In this document: positions 1 to 7,099 of the stretch, piece by piece
Numbering within the stretch: position 1 is the first letter of the stretch
Layout of the letters: every line of letters begins with the position of its first letter
NCBI GenBank assembly: GCA_013152625.1
Contig: JAADFY010000040.1
Span: 1 to 8,135, forward strand
DNA: 8,135 nt
Direction: 5' to 3'
From: Alphaproteobacteria bacterium
GTDB lineage: Bacteria; Pseudomonadota; Alphaproteobacteria; Rhizobiales; Devosiaceae
Notes under the pieces: generated by a model
Told to the model about the DNA's origin: nothing
What the model saw: only the letters and a program-made list of their open reading frames with translations
The model's database searches: none
Made by a program: the position numbers and the translations under genes

Positions 1-74
1 CGGTTGATGAGGCGCTTTCACTTGCACAAACCATTACCACCCGCGAGATGAAAGCGGCCGGTTACATCAACTAG
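1..74 (+). CDS. smoE: C-terminal end of polyol ABC transporter substrate-binding protein (partial)
   Basis: Only the last 23 codons are present, read from base 3 to the TAG at 72-74. They end in TTREMKAAGYIN. The run VDEALSLAQ...TTREMKAAGYI resembles, from memory, the C-terminus of SmoE-type sorbitol/mannitol binding proteins, which capture polyols in the periplasm and deliver them to the permease pair. The assignment rests on this short tail and on the gene order, because a permease, permease, ATPase set follows directly, as in smoEFGK operons. The 5' part of the gene, including any signal peptide, lies outside the window. It could be the binding protein of a related family-1 sugar importer with a different ligand. 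Confidence 0.75.
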   Translation, partial: VDEALSLAQTITTREMKAAGYIN

Positions 75-90
75 ACTCGGCCATGTGAAT

Positions 91-124
91 CCGGGCTGCC
101 CGACATTTAGGTTGGACAGCCCGG
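91..124 (+). other. Intergenic hairpin between binding-protein and permease genes
   Basis: An imperfect inverted repeat has arms CCGGGCTGCCCGAC (91-104) and GTTGGACAGCCCGG (111-124) and a six-base loop, ATTTAG. All 14 positions pair except one C-A mismatch, with one G-U wobble. It starts 16 bases after the smoE stop. No T-run follows (the next bases are CAAAATGG), so it is not a classical intrinsic terminator. In ABC importer operons such a hairpin often protects the abundant binding-protein mRNA or partly attenuates read-through to the permeases. That role is inferred here. Confidence 0.6.
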
Positions 125-302
125 CAAAATGGGCGCCGAAAAACCCCCGCGGATTCAGCAAAGGGCATATCCGACAAAGCTCATGCTGCCAAAGGTACTC
201 TTGCGCTAGAAATCGTCGCGTTTTCGAATCGGGCAAAACGACTAGAGTTCCCCGATACCGCCACTGGAATTCAAATACCGCAGCGTTGGGGAGCTTTTGA
301 AA

Positions 303-1175
303 ATGGCTACGGCTCACACCCGCACACTTTCCCGGCTCATGATTGCGCCCTCGGTGGTCATGCTGCTCGCCTGGATGGCCATTCCGCTGGCCATGACCAT
401 TTACTTTTCCTTCCAGCGCTACAATCTGCTCAACCCGTCAAGACGGCGTTTTGCCGGCTGGTTCAACTACGAGTTTTTTGTCACCGACCCGGCATTTTTC
501 GCCGCCCTCACCAACACGCTCGTTCTCGTGGGTGGCGTCCTTGTCATCACCATAGTCGGTGGCATTTTGTTCGCGCTGCTCCTCGACCAGCCCATATTCG
601 GTCAGGGCATCGTGCGCATATTGTTTATTTCACCGTTTTTCATCATGCCCACGGTTTCCGCTCTGATCTGGAAGAACATGATGATGAACCCGGTGTTCGG
701 CATATTTGCCAACATCGCCAAATCCCTGGGTCTGCAGCCCATAGACTGGTTCGCCAGCGTGCCGCTATTGTCGATCATCATCATTGTCGCCTGGCAATGG
801 CTGCCCTTTGCCACGCTCATTCTTCTGACCGCGTTACAATCCCTGGACTCCGAGCAAAGAGACGCCGCCGAGATGGATGGCGCCAAACCCGTCGCCCTGT
901 TTTTCTATATTACCCTGCCCCACATGTCCCGGGCGATCACCGTGGTCGTTCTGATCGAAACCATCTTTTTGCTCTCCATTTTCGCTGAAATCCTGGTGAC
1001 CACCAACGGCGGACCGGGCGTGGCTTCCACCAACCTCACCTTCCTCATTTACGCCCGCGCATTGTTGCAGTTCGACGTGGGCGGCGCCGCCGCCGGCGGC
1101 ATCATCGCGGTCATTTTAGCCAACATCGTTGCGATCTTTCTGATCCGCATGATTGGCAAGAATCTGGAGGCTTAA
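303..1175 (+). CDS. smoF: Polyol ABC transporter inner-membrane permease, SmoF/MalF-like
   Basis: This is one of two membrane subunits of a binding-protein-dependent polyol importer (CUT1 family), 290 residues from the chosen ATG. About six hydrophobic segments are visible, roughly at residues 12-35, 70-94, 104-124, 153-176, 206-231 and 258-284. The cytoplasmic EAA loop that docks on the ATPase is at about 186-206 (RDAAEMDGA, then the ITLP motif), and NGGPG at 235-239 is typical of this subunit. A TTG six bases upstream is also in frame. The ATG at 303 is preferred because GGGGAG at 288-293 sits nine bases before it but only three bases before the TTG. The next permease gene starts three bases after the stop. 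The exact substrate (mannitol, sorbitol or arabitol) cannot be read from the sequence. Confidence 0.9.
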   Translation: MATAHTRTLSRLMIAPSVVMLLAWMAIPLAMTIYFSFQRYNLLNPSRRRFAGWFNYEFFVTDPAFFAALTNTLVLVGGVLVITIVGGILFALLLDQPIFGQGIVRILFISPFFIMPTVSALIWKNMMMNPVFGIFANIAKSLGLQPIDWFASVPLLSIIIIVAWQWLPFATLILLTALQSLDSEQRDAAEMDGAKPVALFFYITLPHMSRAITVVVLIETIFLLSIFAEILVTTNGGPGVASTNLTFLIYARALLQFDVGGAAAGGIIAVILANIVAIFLIRMIGKNLEA

Positions 1176-1178
1176 ACC

Positions 1179-2006
1179 ATGGCAAGGGCAATGGGATTAC
1201 GCCGGCGGATTGGCTTTACGTTCCTGGCCTGGGGTATTGGCCTGATCGTCTTTTTCCCGATTTTCTGGATGTTGCTGACCAGTTTCAAAACAGAAGGTGA
1301 TGCCATCGCGTCACCACCCCTTTTGTTTTATGCGGCGACGATTGAAAATTATCTCGAGGTTTTGGCCCGCTCAAACTACTTCAAGCATTTCATGAACTCG
1401 GTGATCATCGCCGGCGGCTCCACCATTCTGGCCCTGATCGTTGCAATTCCAGCCGCCTGGTCCATGGCATTTTCGCCCACAAAACAGACCAAAAATATAC
1501 TCATGTGGATGCTTTCCACTAAAATGCTGCCCCCGGTCGGCGTGCTGGTGCCCATTTACCTGTTGTTTTTGCAATGGGGTCTGCTGGACACAAAATTCGG
1601 GCTGACCATCATTCTCATGTTGATCAACCTGCCCATCGTCATCTGGATGCTGTACACGTATTTCAAGGAAATTCCGGGCGAAATTCTCGAAGCGAGCCGC
1701 ATGGACGGCGCCGTTTTGTGGAAGGAAATCATCTATGTTCTGCTGCCCATGGCCGTCCCGGGCATTGCCTCGACCATGTTGCTTAACGTCATTCTGGCGT
1801 GGAACGAGGCCTTCTGGACCCTTAATCTGACGGCGGCGAACGCCGCCCCGCTTACCGCGTTCATCGCCGCATTTTCCTCTCCTGAAGGGTTGTTCTGGGC
1901 CAAACTTTCCGCCGCTTCGACCATGGCCATCGCCCCCATTCTCATTCTGGGCTGGTTCTCTCAGCGTCAACTCGTGCGCGGGCTGACCTTCGGCGCCGTG
2001 AAATAA
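1179..2006 (+). CDS. smoG: Polyol ABC transporter inner-membrane permease, SmoG/MalG-like
   Basis: This is the second membrane subunit of the CUT1 polyol importer, 275 residues, and it should pair with the preceding permease. A basic N-terminus (residues 7-10) precedes the first hydrophobic segment at about 12-34. Others lie near 73-97, 106-131, 140-160, 187-207 and 242-260. The EAA loop EASRMDGA starts at residue 171, followed by VLLPMAVPG. The C-terminus QLVRGLTFGAVK is the usual ending of MalG-type subunits. The start is supported by GGAGG at 1166-1170, eight bases before the ATG and inside the last codons of the upstream gene, which implies tight translational linkage. The identity as a MalG-type sugar permease is very secure. 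The polyol assignment comes from the operon. Confidence 0.92.
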   Translation: MARAMGLRRRIGFTFLAWGIGLIVFFPIFWMLLTSFKTEGDAIASPPLLFYAATIENYLEVLARSNYFKHFMNSVIIAGGSTILALIVAIPAAWSMAFSPTKQTKNILMWMLSTKMLPPVGVLVPIYLLFLQWGLLDTKFGLTIILMLINLPIVIWMLYTYFKEIPGEILEASRMDGAVLWKEIIYVLLPMAVPGIASTMLLNVILAWNEAFWTLNLTAANAAPLTAFIAAFSSPEGLFWAKLSAASTMAIAPILILGWFSQRQLVRGLTFGAVK

Positions 2007-2021
2007 AGGGATTATTCGCTC

Positions 2022-3068
2022 ATGGGCTCTATTCGTCTTGAAAGCGTGCGCAAAGTGTTTGGCGACGCCGAGGTCATTCCAGGTGTGGATCTAAAGATCA
2101 ACGACGGCGAGTTCATTGTATTTGTCGGCCCGTCCGGGTGCGGTAAATCCACCCTGTTGCGCCTGATTGCCGGTCTGGAGGATCTCACCGGCGGCAAGGT
2201 CCTGATCGACGATAAGGATGTCACCGGCAATGCCCCGGCCAAACGTCGTCTGGCCATGGTGTTTCAGTCCTATGCCCTTTACCCGCACATGAGCGTTTTC
2301 AACAATATCGCCTTTCCGCTCAAAATGGCGGAGATGGAAAAAACCGCCATCGACAAAAAAGTCCGCGATGCGGCCGACACCTTGAACCTGACGGACTATT
2401 TGCACCGCAAACCCGGTCAGCTTTCCGGCGGTCAACGCCAGCGCGTTGCCATTGGCCGGGCCATCGTTCGCGAGCCGGTAGCGTTTTTGTTTGATGAGCC
2501 CCTGTCCAATCTGGATGCAGCCCTGCGGGTCAACATGCGGCACGAGATTTCCCAACTCCACCACCAGCTCAACACAACCATGATTTACGTCACCCACGAT
2601 CAGGTCGAAGCCATGACCCTTGCCGACCGCATCGTGGTGCTGAACGAGGGGCGGGTGGAGCAGTTTGGCTCCCCCCTGCAGCTTTATCAAAAGCCGTCGA
2701 ACAGATTTGTCGCCGGTTTTATCGGCTCGCCAATGATGAATTTTATCGAGGGTCCCACAGCAGCAGAACACGATGCCCACACCATCGGCGTTCGGCCCGA
2801 ACACATTATTGTATCGAAGAAAAAAGGCACCTGGAGCGGCGTTGTCACCATTGCCGAGCATCTGGGCGCGGATACATTCCTGCGGGTGGAATGCGGCGCG
2901 ATCGGCACCATTACCGCCCGGGCGTCGGGGGAATTTACCGTTGGCTATGGCGACACGGTTTTTCTGACCCCGGATTCGAAAAAAACCTATCGCTTCGACA
3001 AAAACGGACGAACGATCGGGCACCGTCCGCAACAGGCGGACACAACCGGGAACCAGAAAACCCCATGA
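2022..3068 (+). CDS. smoK: Polyol ABC transporter ATP-binding protein, SmoK/MalK-like
   Basis: This is the cytoplasmic ATPase that powers the importer, 348 residues. The nucleotide-binding domain is complete: Walker A GPSGCGKST at 36-44, Q-loop glutamine at 82, signature LSGGQ at 134-138, Walker B FLFDEP at 155-160 with catalytic Glu159, D-loop SNLD, and switch histidine at 192 in THDQVEAMTLADR. NFIEG (from about 242) and GVRPEHI lead into a C-terminal TOBE-type regulatory domain, which is compact as in SmoK proteins. The last 15 or so residues are polar, look like an extra tail, and carry the reading frame over the start of mtlK. The gene starts 15 bases after smoG, with AGGG at 2007-2010 as a weak ribosome site. 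Its TGA overlaps the next ATG as ATGA, suggesting translational coupling. Confidence 0.93.
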   Translation: MGSIRLESVRKVFGDAEVIPGVDLKINDGEFIVFVGPSGCGKSTLLRLIAGLEDLTGGKVLIDDKDVTGNAPAKRRLAMVFQSYALYPHMSVFNNIAFPLKMAEMEKTAIDKKVRDAADTLNLTDYLHRKPGQLSGGQRQRVAIGRAIVREPVAFLFDEPLSNLDAALRVNMRHEISQLHHQLNTTMIYVTHDQVEAMTLADRIVVLNEGRVEQFGSPLQLYQKPSNRFVAGFIGSPMMNFIEGPTAAEHDAHTIGVRPEHIIVSKKKGTWSGVVTIAEHLGADTFLRVECGAIGTITARASGEFTVGYGDTVFLTPDSKKTYRFDKNGRTIGHRPQQADTTGNQKTP

Positions 3069-4564
3069 GCTTCGACCTAAATCTTGAAGCGTTAGCGCAC
3101 CTGCAGCTCACCGGGCCCGCTCAGGTCACGGTGCCCGCCTATGCGCGCGATGACCTGACGGCGGGCATTGTCCACTTCGGCGTGGGCAATTTTCATCGCG
3201 CCCATCAGGCGGTTTACCTCGACGAGTTGTTTTCACTCGGTTTAAGCCATGACTGGGCCGTAATCGGGGCCGGCGTATGCCCCCCGGACGCCGCCATGTG
3301 GCAAAAGCTCAGGCAACAGGACTGGCTGACAACAATTGTTCAGCGCGACGCCGAAGGCCAGAGCGCCCGGGTCACCGGCGCCATGATTGATTTTGTCGAA
3401 CCCGGCAACGGGCCGAAAATTCTGGCACAGCTGGCGGATCCGACCATCAGGATCGTCTCACTGACGATTACGGAGGGCGGCTATTTCATCGATCCGGCTT
3501 CGGAAAAGTTCAACCCCGGCCATCCCGAAATCATCCGCGATGCGCAACAATTGCAGCATATGAGAACCCCCGAAACCGTGTTCGGACTAATTTTGGCCGC
3601 CCTGGTTGCCCGACGCAAGGCCGGCATCGCGCCGTTTACGGTTATGAGTTGCGACAATATTTCCGGCAATGGCACCGTCACCGCCGACGCCGTTGCCGGG
3701 CTGGCCGAACTGTTTGACCCCGAACTTGCCGGTTGGGTCAGATCGCAGGTTGCCTTCCCAAACTCCATGGTTGACCGGATCACCCCCGCCACCACCGATC
3801 GCGAGCGCCGCCTGGTGTCCGGGCAGTTCGCCATCAACGACCACGCGCCGGTGGCATGTGAGCCATTCAGGCAGTGGGTGGTCGAGGACCATTTCCCCAC
3901 CGGACGGCCCCGATTGGAACAGGTCGGGGTCAGGTTTATCGCCGATGTCGCACCCTATGAGACCATGAAAATTCGTATTCTGAACGGTGGCCATGCAGCC
4001 ATTGCCTATCCGGCACAGCTTTTGGATATCCGGTTTGTCCATGAGGCCATGCACGATCCCGATATACGCGGATACCTCGAAAGGCTCGAAAAAAACGAGA
4101 TTATCCCCACCGTTCCCCCCATCCCCGGGGTCGATCTTGGCAGCTATTTTTCCGATATAGTCCACCGCTTTGCCAACCCCACCGTTGGCGACACCATCAC
4201 CCGGCTGTGTTACGATGGGTCCAACCGCCAGCCGAAATTTATTCTGCCCACCGCCCGCGACCGGCTGGCACAGGATCTTGATTTTTCCGGCCTGGCGTTA
4301 GCGACGGCTTTCTGGTGCCGCTATTGCGCCGGCGAGACCGAAAGCGGTGCTAAAATTCCGCCCGGCGATCCCCAGTGGGCCCGCCTGCACCCCCTTGCTT
4401 TGGCCGCAAAAACCGATCCGGCCGCTTTTCTGGCCATGGACGATATTTTCGGCTCCCTTGCAAAATCGCCCGCCTATGTTCATGCGTTTTCAAAAGCGCT
4501 TGCCACCATATGGTCAAAAGGCACCAGAAAGGCGATAAAGCAGTACCTGGCAGAACAAACCTGA
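3065..4564 (+). CDS. mtlK: Mannitol 2-dehydrogenase (polyol-specific long-chain dehydrogenase)
   Basis: This enzyme oxidises D-mannitol to D-fructose with NAD+ in the cytoplasm. Relatives also accept D-arabitol (giving D-xylulose) and sorbitol. The protein is 499 residues, normal for the family. The N-terminal Rossmann domain shows GVGNFHRAHQAVYLD at about residues 41-55. The family signature KxxxxNxxH is intact as Lys302, Asn307 and His310, and Asn198 in SCDN matches the other active-site asparagine; the Pseudomonas fluorescens enzyme uses Lys295, Asn300, His303 and Asn191, a constant offset of seven. The frame stays open for 58 codons upstream, but those codons run through smoK. The ATG at 3065 is chosen because it overlaps the smoK stop by four bases and gives the usual MSFDLNLE-type N-terminus. 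A related polyol or uronate oxidoreductase is a less likely alternative. Confidence 0.93.
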   Translation: MSFDLNLEALAHLQLTGPAQVTVPAYARDDLTAGIVHFGVGNFHRAHQAVYLDELFSLGLSHDWAVIGAGVCPPDAAMWQKLRQQDWLTTIVQRDAEGQSARVTGAMIDFVEPGNGPKILAQLADPTIRIVSLTITEGGYFIDPASEKFNPGHPEIIRDAQQLQHMRTPETVFGLILAALVARRKAGIAPFTVMSCDNISGNGTVTADAVAGLAELFDPELAGWVRSQVAFPNSMVDRITPATTDRERRLVSGQFAINDHAPVACEPFRQWVVEDHFPTGRPRLEQVGVRFIADVAPYETMKIRILNGGHAAIAYPAQLLDIRFVHEAMHDPDIRGYLERLEKNEIIPTVPPIPGVDLGSYFSDIVHRFANPTVGDTITRLCYDGSNRQPKFILPTARDRLAQDLDFSGLALATAFWCRYCAGETESGAKIPPGDPQWARLHPLALAAKTDPAAFLAMDDIFGSLAKSPAYVHAFSKALATIWSKGTRKAIKQYLAEQT

Positions 4565-4613
4565 CACGAGTTTTGCCCATCCATTCTGAGGCGGTTCGCC
4601 GGCGGGAAGAAAA

Positions 4614-6920
4614 ATGCTGCCCAGGATTACGGACATCAAACTGATCATTTTTGACTGCGACGGAGTGCTTGTGGACAGCGAGCCTGCGGCCATGGCCGTT
4701 TTGCTCGAAACGCTGGCGGACAAGGGTCTGGAAATAGACGAGACCGAAGCCTACGACAGGTTTCTGGGACGCAGCCTGGCCAGCGCCCGCCTCACGTTAA
4801 CCCGCGAATACGGGCTGGAGCTGGACGAGGGGGCCATTGCCCGCATGCGCGAAAAACTGTTCGCCCTCTATGATAAGCAACTGCTGGCCTGCGCCGGCAT
4901 TTTTGACGCGCTGGACGAGTTGCCCGAAACGATCCAGACCTGTGTAGCTTCATCCAGCCAGCCCGAACGTATCCGCCACAGTCTGCACGTCACCGGTCTT
5001 TTGGAGAAATTTGACGGCCGGATATTTTCAGCCACCCAAGTAAAAAACGGCAAACCAGCACCCGATCTGTTCCTGCTTGCCGCAAAAACCATGGGTGTGG
5101 CCCCCGCCCAGTGCCTGGTGATCGAGGACAGCCCCGCCGGCATAAATGCCGCCAAAGCCGCCAAAATGCGCGTCTTTGCCTATCTGGGCGGCTCCCATAT
5201 CGAACCTTCCGGGTTCCTGGGCGCGATAAAAGCGGCCCGACCCGACGCAATGTTTGCTCAGATGGCCGATCTTCCGGGCAAAATCGGCAACCAGAAACCC
5301 GCCATTCCCCGGCACGAAACGGGCCGCCTGCTCATGGCCGTAGATGTGGGCACCGCCAATGTTCGTGCAGGTGTTTTTTCCCTTGCTGGCCGGCTGCTGG
5401 GCCGGGCCCAGCACACCATCGAAGTTAAACGCATCGGCGCCGATCAGGGCACCTACGCCTCGGGTGCGATATGGTCCGCCGTGTGCCAGAGCGTACGTGA
5501 TGCAAGGGAAAAAGCCGGCGTAGACAGCGCCGATATTTCCGCAATCGCCTTTGACGCCACTTGCTCGCTGGTGGTGCTCGATGCAGATGGCGTCGGGTTG
5601 TCGGTGGCCTCAACGGGCGAGCCGGACCACGATACCATTGCCTGGTTCGATCATCGCGCCCGGGCCGAGGCCCGCGAGTGCACCAATAGCGGCCATGAAA
5701 TTGTTGGCTATTCCGGTGGTGTCGTCAGCCCCGAAATGGAAATTCCAAAGATCATGTGGCTAAAGCGCCATTTGCCGCAAACCTGGGCCCGGATCGGCTT
5801 TTTATTTGATCTGGCCGATTTTCTGACCTGGAAGGCCACCGGATCACTAAAACGCTCCCGTTCCACATTAACCGCCAAATGGGCATTCATGGCCCACCAG
5901 GAGCCGGGCTGGCGGCACGACTATTTTCAAACCCTTGGCATTGCCGACATGTTCGAGCGGGGTCAGCTTCCCCAATCAGCATCGGCGCCCGGTGAACCCG
6001 TTGGCCCGCTGGTTGCCGACGCTGCCCGGGACCTCGGCCTGACACCCAAATGCACGGTCGCAACCGGCATGATCGACGCCCACGCCGGGGCCCTGGGCGT
6101 TCTGGGAAATTTTGCCGGTAAGCCCGAACATTTACATCGGCACCTGGGGTTGGTCGCCGGCACGTCGAGCTGCATCATGGCCCTGTCCAGCGACAAACGG
6201 CAGGCGCCGGGTCTTTGGGGTCCCTATTATGGCGCCGTTTTGCCCGGGGTATGGCTGAACGAGGGCGGGCAATCGGCGGCCGGAGCGCTGCTCGATCATG
6301 TCATTGAGCTCCATTGCGCTGGTGGCGCCCCGACCCGGGAGCGCCATGGGCGCATCCTTGCCCGCATTGGCGTTCTGCGGCGGCGGGAGGGAACAAATTT
6401 CGCCAGCCGGCTGCATGTGCTCCCCGATTTTCACGGCAATCGCTCGCCCGTGGCAGAGCCCGACGCCCTTGGCGTGATCAGCGGTCTGGACCTGGATACG
6501 TCCTTTGACAGCCTGTGCCGCCTGTATTGGCGTACCGCGGTCGGAATTGCGCTGGGATTGCGCCACATCCTCGAAACCCTCCAGCAACACGGATATGGCA
6601 TCGACACCCTGCACATGACCGGCGGTCACACCTCCAATCCCTTGCTGCTCGAATTGTATGGGGACACCACGGGGTGCACGATTGCCACCCATGAACAAAG
6701 CGACGTGGTGTTGCTCGGTTCCGCCATGGCCGCTGCCACCGCCGCCGGACATTTCTCCGATCTGGCCACCGCATGCGGCAAAATGGTCGGCCCTTTTCGC
6801 CAGCGTCCCGCCGATCCAAAGGCCCATGCCCGCTACGCCGCCGACTATCAGGTCTTTGTTAGAATGCATCTCCATCGCCAGGAACTCGATCAAATTTCCG
6901 CCAGCCAGCCGCCCGGATAA
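4614..6920 (+). CDS. Fusion protein: HAD-family phosphatase plus FGGY pentulose-type carbohydrate kinase
   Basis: This is one 768-residue chain with two complete enzyme domains. Residues 1 to about 225 form a subfamily-I HAD hydrolase of the phosphoglycolate phosphatase/beta-phosphoglucomutase type: DCDGVLVDSE gives nucleophile Asp14 and Asp16, Ser113 is motif II, Lys147 in GKPAPD is motif III, and Glu171/Asp172 in IEDSPAG is motif IV. After a linker of about 15 residues, 241-768 form an FGGY kinase: AVDVGT with Asp244, probable catalytic base Asp488 in MIDAHAG, the GTSS loop at 516-519, NEGGQSAAGALLDH, and GGHTSNPL near 670. The GGQSA..ALLDH pattern resembles D-ribulokinase-type pentulose kinases, so a ketopentose substrate is likely but unproven. 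No stop or ribosome site separates the halves; the ATG at 5334 has no Shine-Dalgarno. It starts 49 bases after mtlK with a weak GGGAAG site. The HAD substrate is unknown. Confidence 0.88.
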   Translation: MLPRITDIKLIIFDCDGVLVDSEPAAMAVLLETLADKGLEIDETEAYDRFLGRSLASARLTLTREYGLELDEGAIARMREKLFALYDKQLLACAGIFDALDELPETIQTCVASSSQPERIRHSLHVTGLLEKFDGRIFSATQVKNGKPAPDLFLLAAKTMGVAPAQCLVIEDSPAGINAAKAAKMRVFAYLGGSHIEPSGFLGAIKAARPDAMFAQMADLPGKIGNQKPAIPRHETGRLLMAVDVGTANVRAGVFSLAGRLLGRAQHTIEVKRIGADQGTYASGAIWSAVCQSVRDAREKAGVDSADISAIAFDATCSLVVLDADGVGLSVASTGEPDHDTIAWFDHRARAEARECTNSGHEIVGYSGGVVSPEMEIPKIMWLKRHLPQTWARIGFLFDLADFLTWKATGSLKRSRSTLTAKWAFMAHQEPGWRHDYFQTLGIADMFERGQLPQSASAPGEPVGPLVADAARDLGLTPKCTVATGMIDAHAGALGVLGNFAGKPEHLHRHLGLVAGTSSCIMALSSDKRQAPGLWGPYYGAVLPGVWLNEGGQSAAGALLDHVIELHCAGGAPTRERHGRILARIGVLRRREGTNFASRLHVLPDFHGNRSPVAEPDALGVISGLDLDTSFDSLCRLYWRTAVGIALGLRHILETLQQHGYGIDTLHMTGGHTSNPLLLELYGDTTGCTIATHEQSDVVLLGSAMAAATAAGHFSDLATACGKMVGPFRQRPADPKAHARYAADYQVFVRMHLHRQELDQISASQPPG

Positions 6921-6997
6921 TCCCCGGGCCCCATGGGAGCCCGATGGTCGACTTGCCACCGGGGTCACCCTGGCCAATTGGCCCCCAGAATGCCCGT

Positions 6998-7068
6998 ATC
7001 CTGTCAGATCAGAGCGGGAAATCCCCCCATGGCTTGTCCCCGACCGTCTTTTGTCTGATAAACAGGAT
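6998..7068 (+). promoter_or_regulatory. Pair of inverted TCTGAT-ACAGGAT elements, candidate operator pair
   Basis: ATCCTGTCAGATCAGA at 6998-7013 is the reverse complement of TCTGATAAACAGGAT at 7054-7068, except for the middle (CAG against AA). Thirteen bases match in two blocks of seven and six. Element centres are about 55-56 bases apart, close to five helical turns. The downstream copy covers the proposed -10 box, as expected for a repressor site. An RNA stem with a 40-base loop is the alternative, but only if transcription starts upstream of the first arm. No regulator gene is in the window, so the binding protein is unknown. Confidence 0.45.
7034..7062 (+). promoter_or_regulatory. Possible sigma-70 promoter for dgoK
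   Basis: TTGTCC (7034-7039) and GATAAA (7057-7062) match four of six bases each to the -35 and -10 consensus, with an ideal 17-base spacer. Transcription would begin near 7069-7070 and leave a leader of about 100 bases. The -10 box lies inside the downstream inverted element. Matches of this quality arise by chance, so the support comes mainly from position and overlap. Confidence 0.35.
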
Positions 7069-7099
7069 CAGCCGGTCGGTTGCGCGCGGTTTTAATGCC

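Noticed and set aside
219..240. Short inverted repeat CGTTTT/AAAACG in the smoE-smoF gap
   Set aside because: Six AT-rich pairs with a 10-base loop is within chance expectation, and no promoter or coding feature lines up with it.
297..302. TTG start for smoF, two codons upstream of the ATG
   Set aside because: The GGGGAG ribosome site would be only three bases away. The ATG at 303 has a normal nine-base spacing.
2091..3032. Long open frame of about 313 codons on the minus strand opposite smoK
   Set aside because: It mirrors a fully motif-supported ATPase gene, has no recognisable domain, and is the kind of shadow frame expected in GC-rich coding DNA.
2891..3064. Upstream extension of mtlK by 58 codons
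   Set aside because: It overlaps smoK in another frame and adds residues not seen in mannitol dehydrogenases. The ATGA junction at 3065 gives the proper start.
3587..4165. Minus-strand open frame of about 192 codons opposite mtlK
   Set aside because: It lies inside mtlK and covers the conserved KxxxxNxxH region on the opposite strand. It has no independent motifs.
5334..5336. Separate start codon for the kinase half, which would make two genes
   Set aside because: The preceding bases contain no Shine-Dalgarno sequence, no stop codon separates the halves, and the linker reads through. Internal initiation cannot be fully excluded.
6132..6977. Minus-strand open frame of about 281 codons opposite the FGGY kinase
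   Set aside because: It lies almost wholly within a kinase gene with intact catalytic motifs. Its product is Gly/Ala-rich without family motifs, and it has no supporting context.
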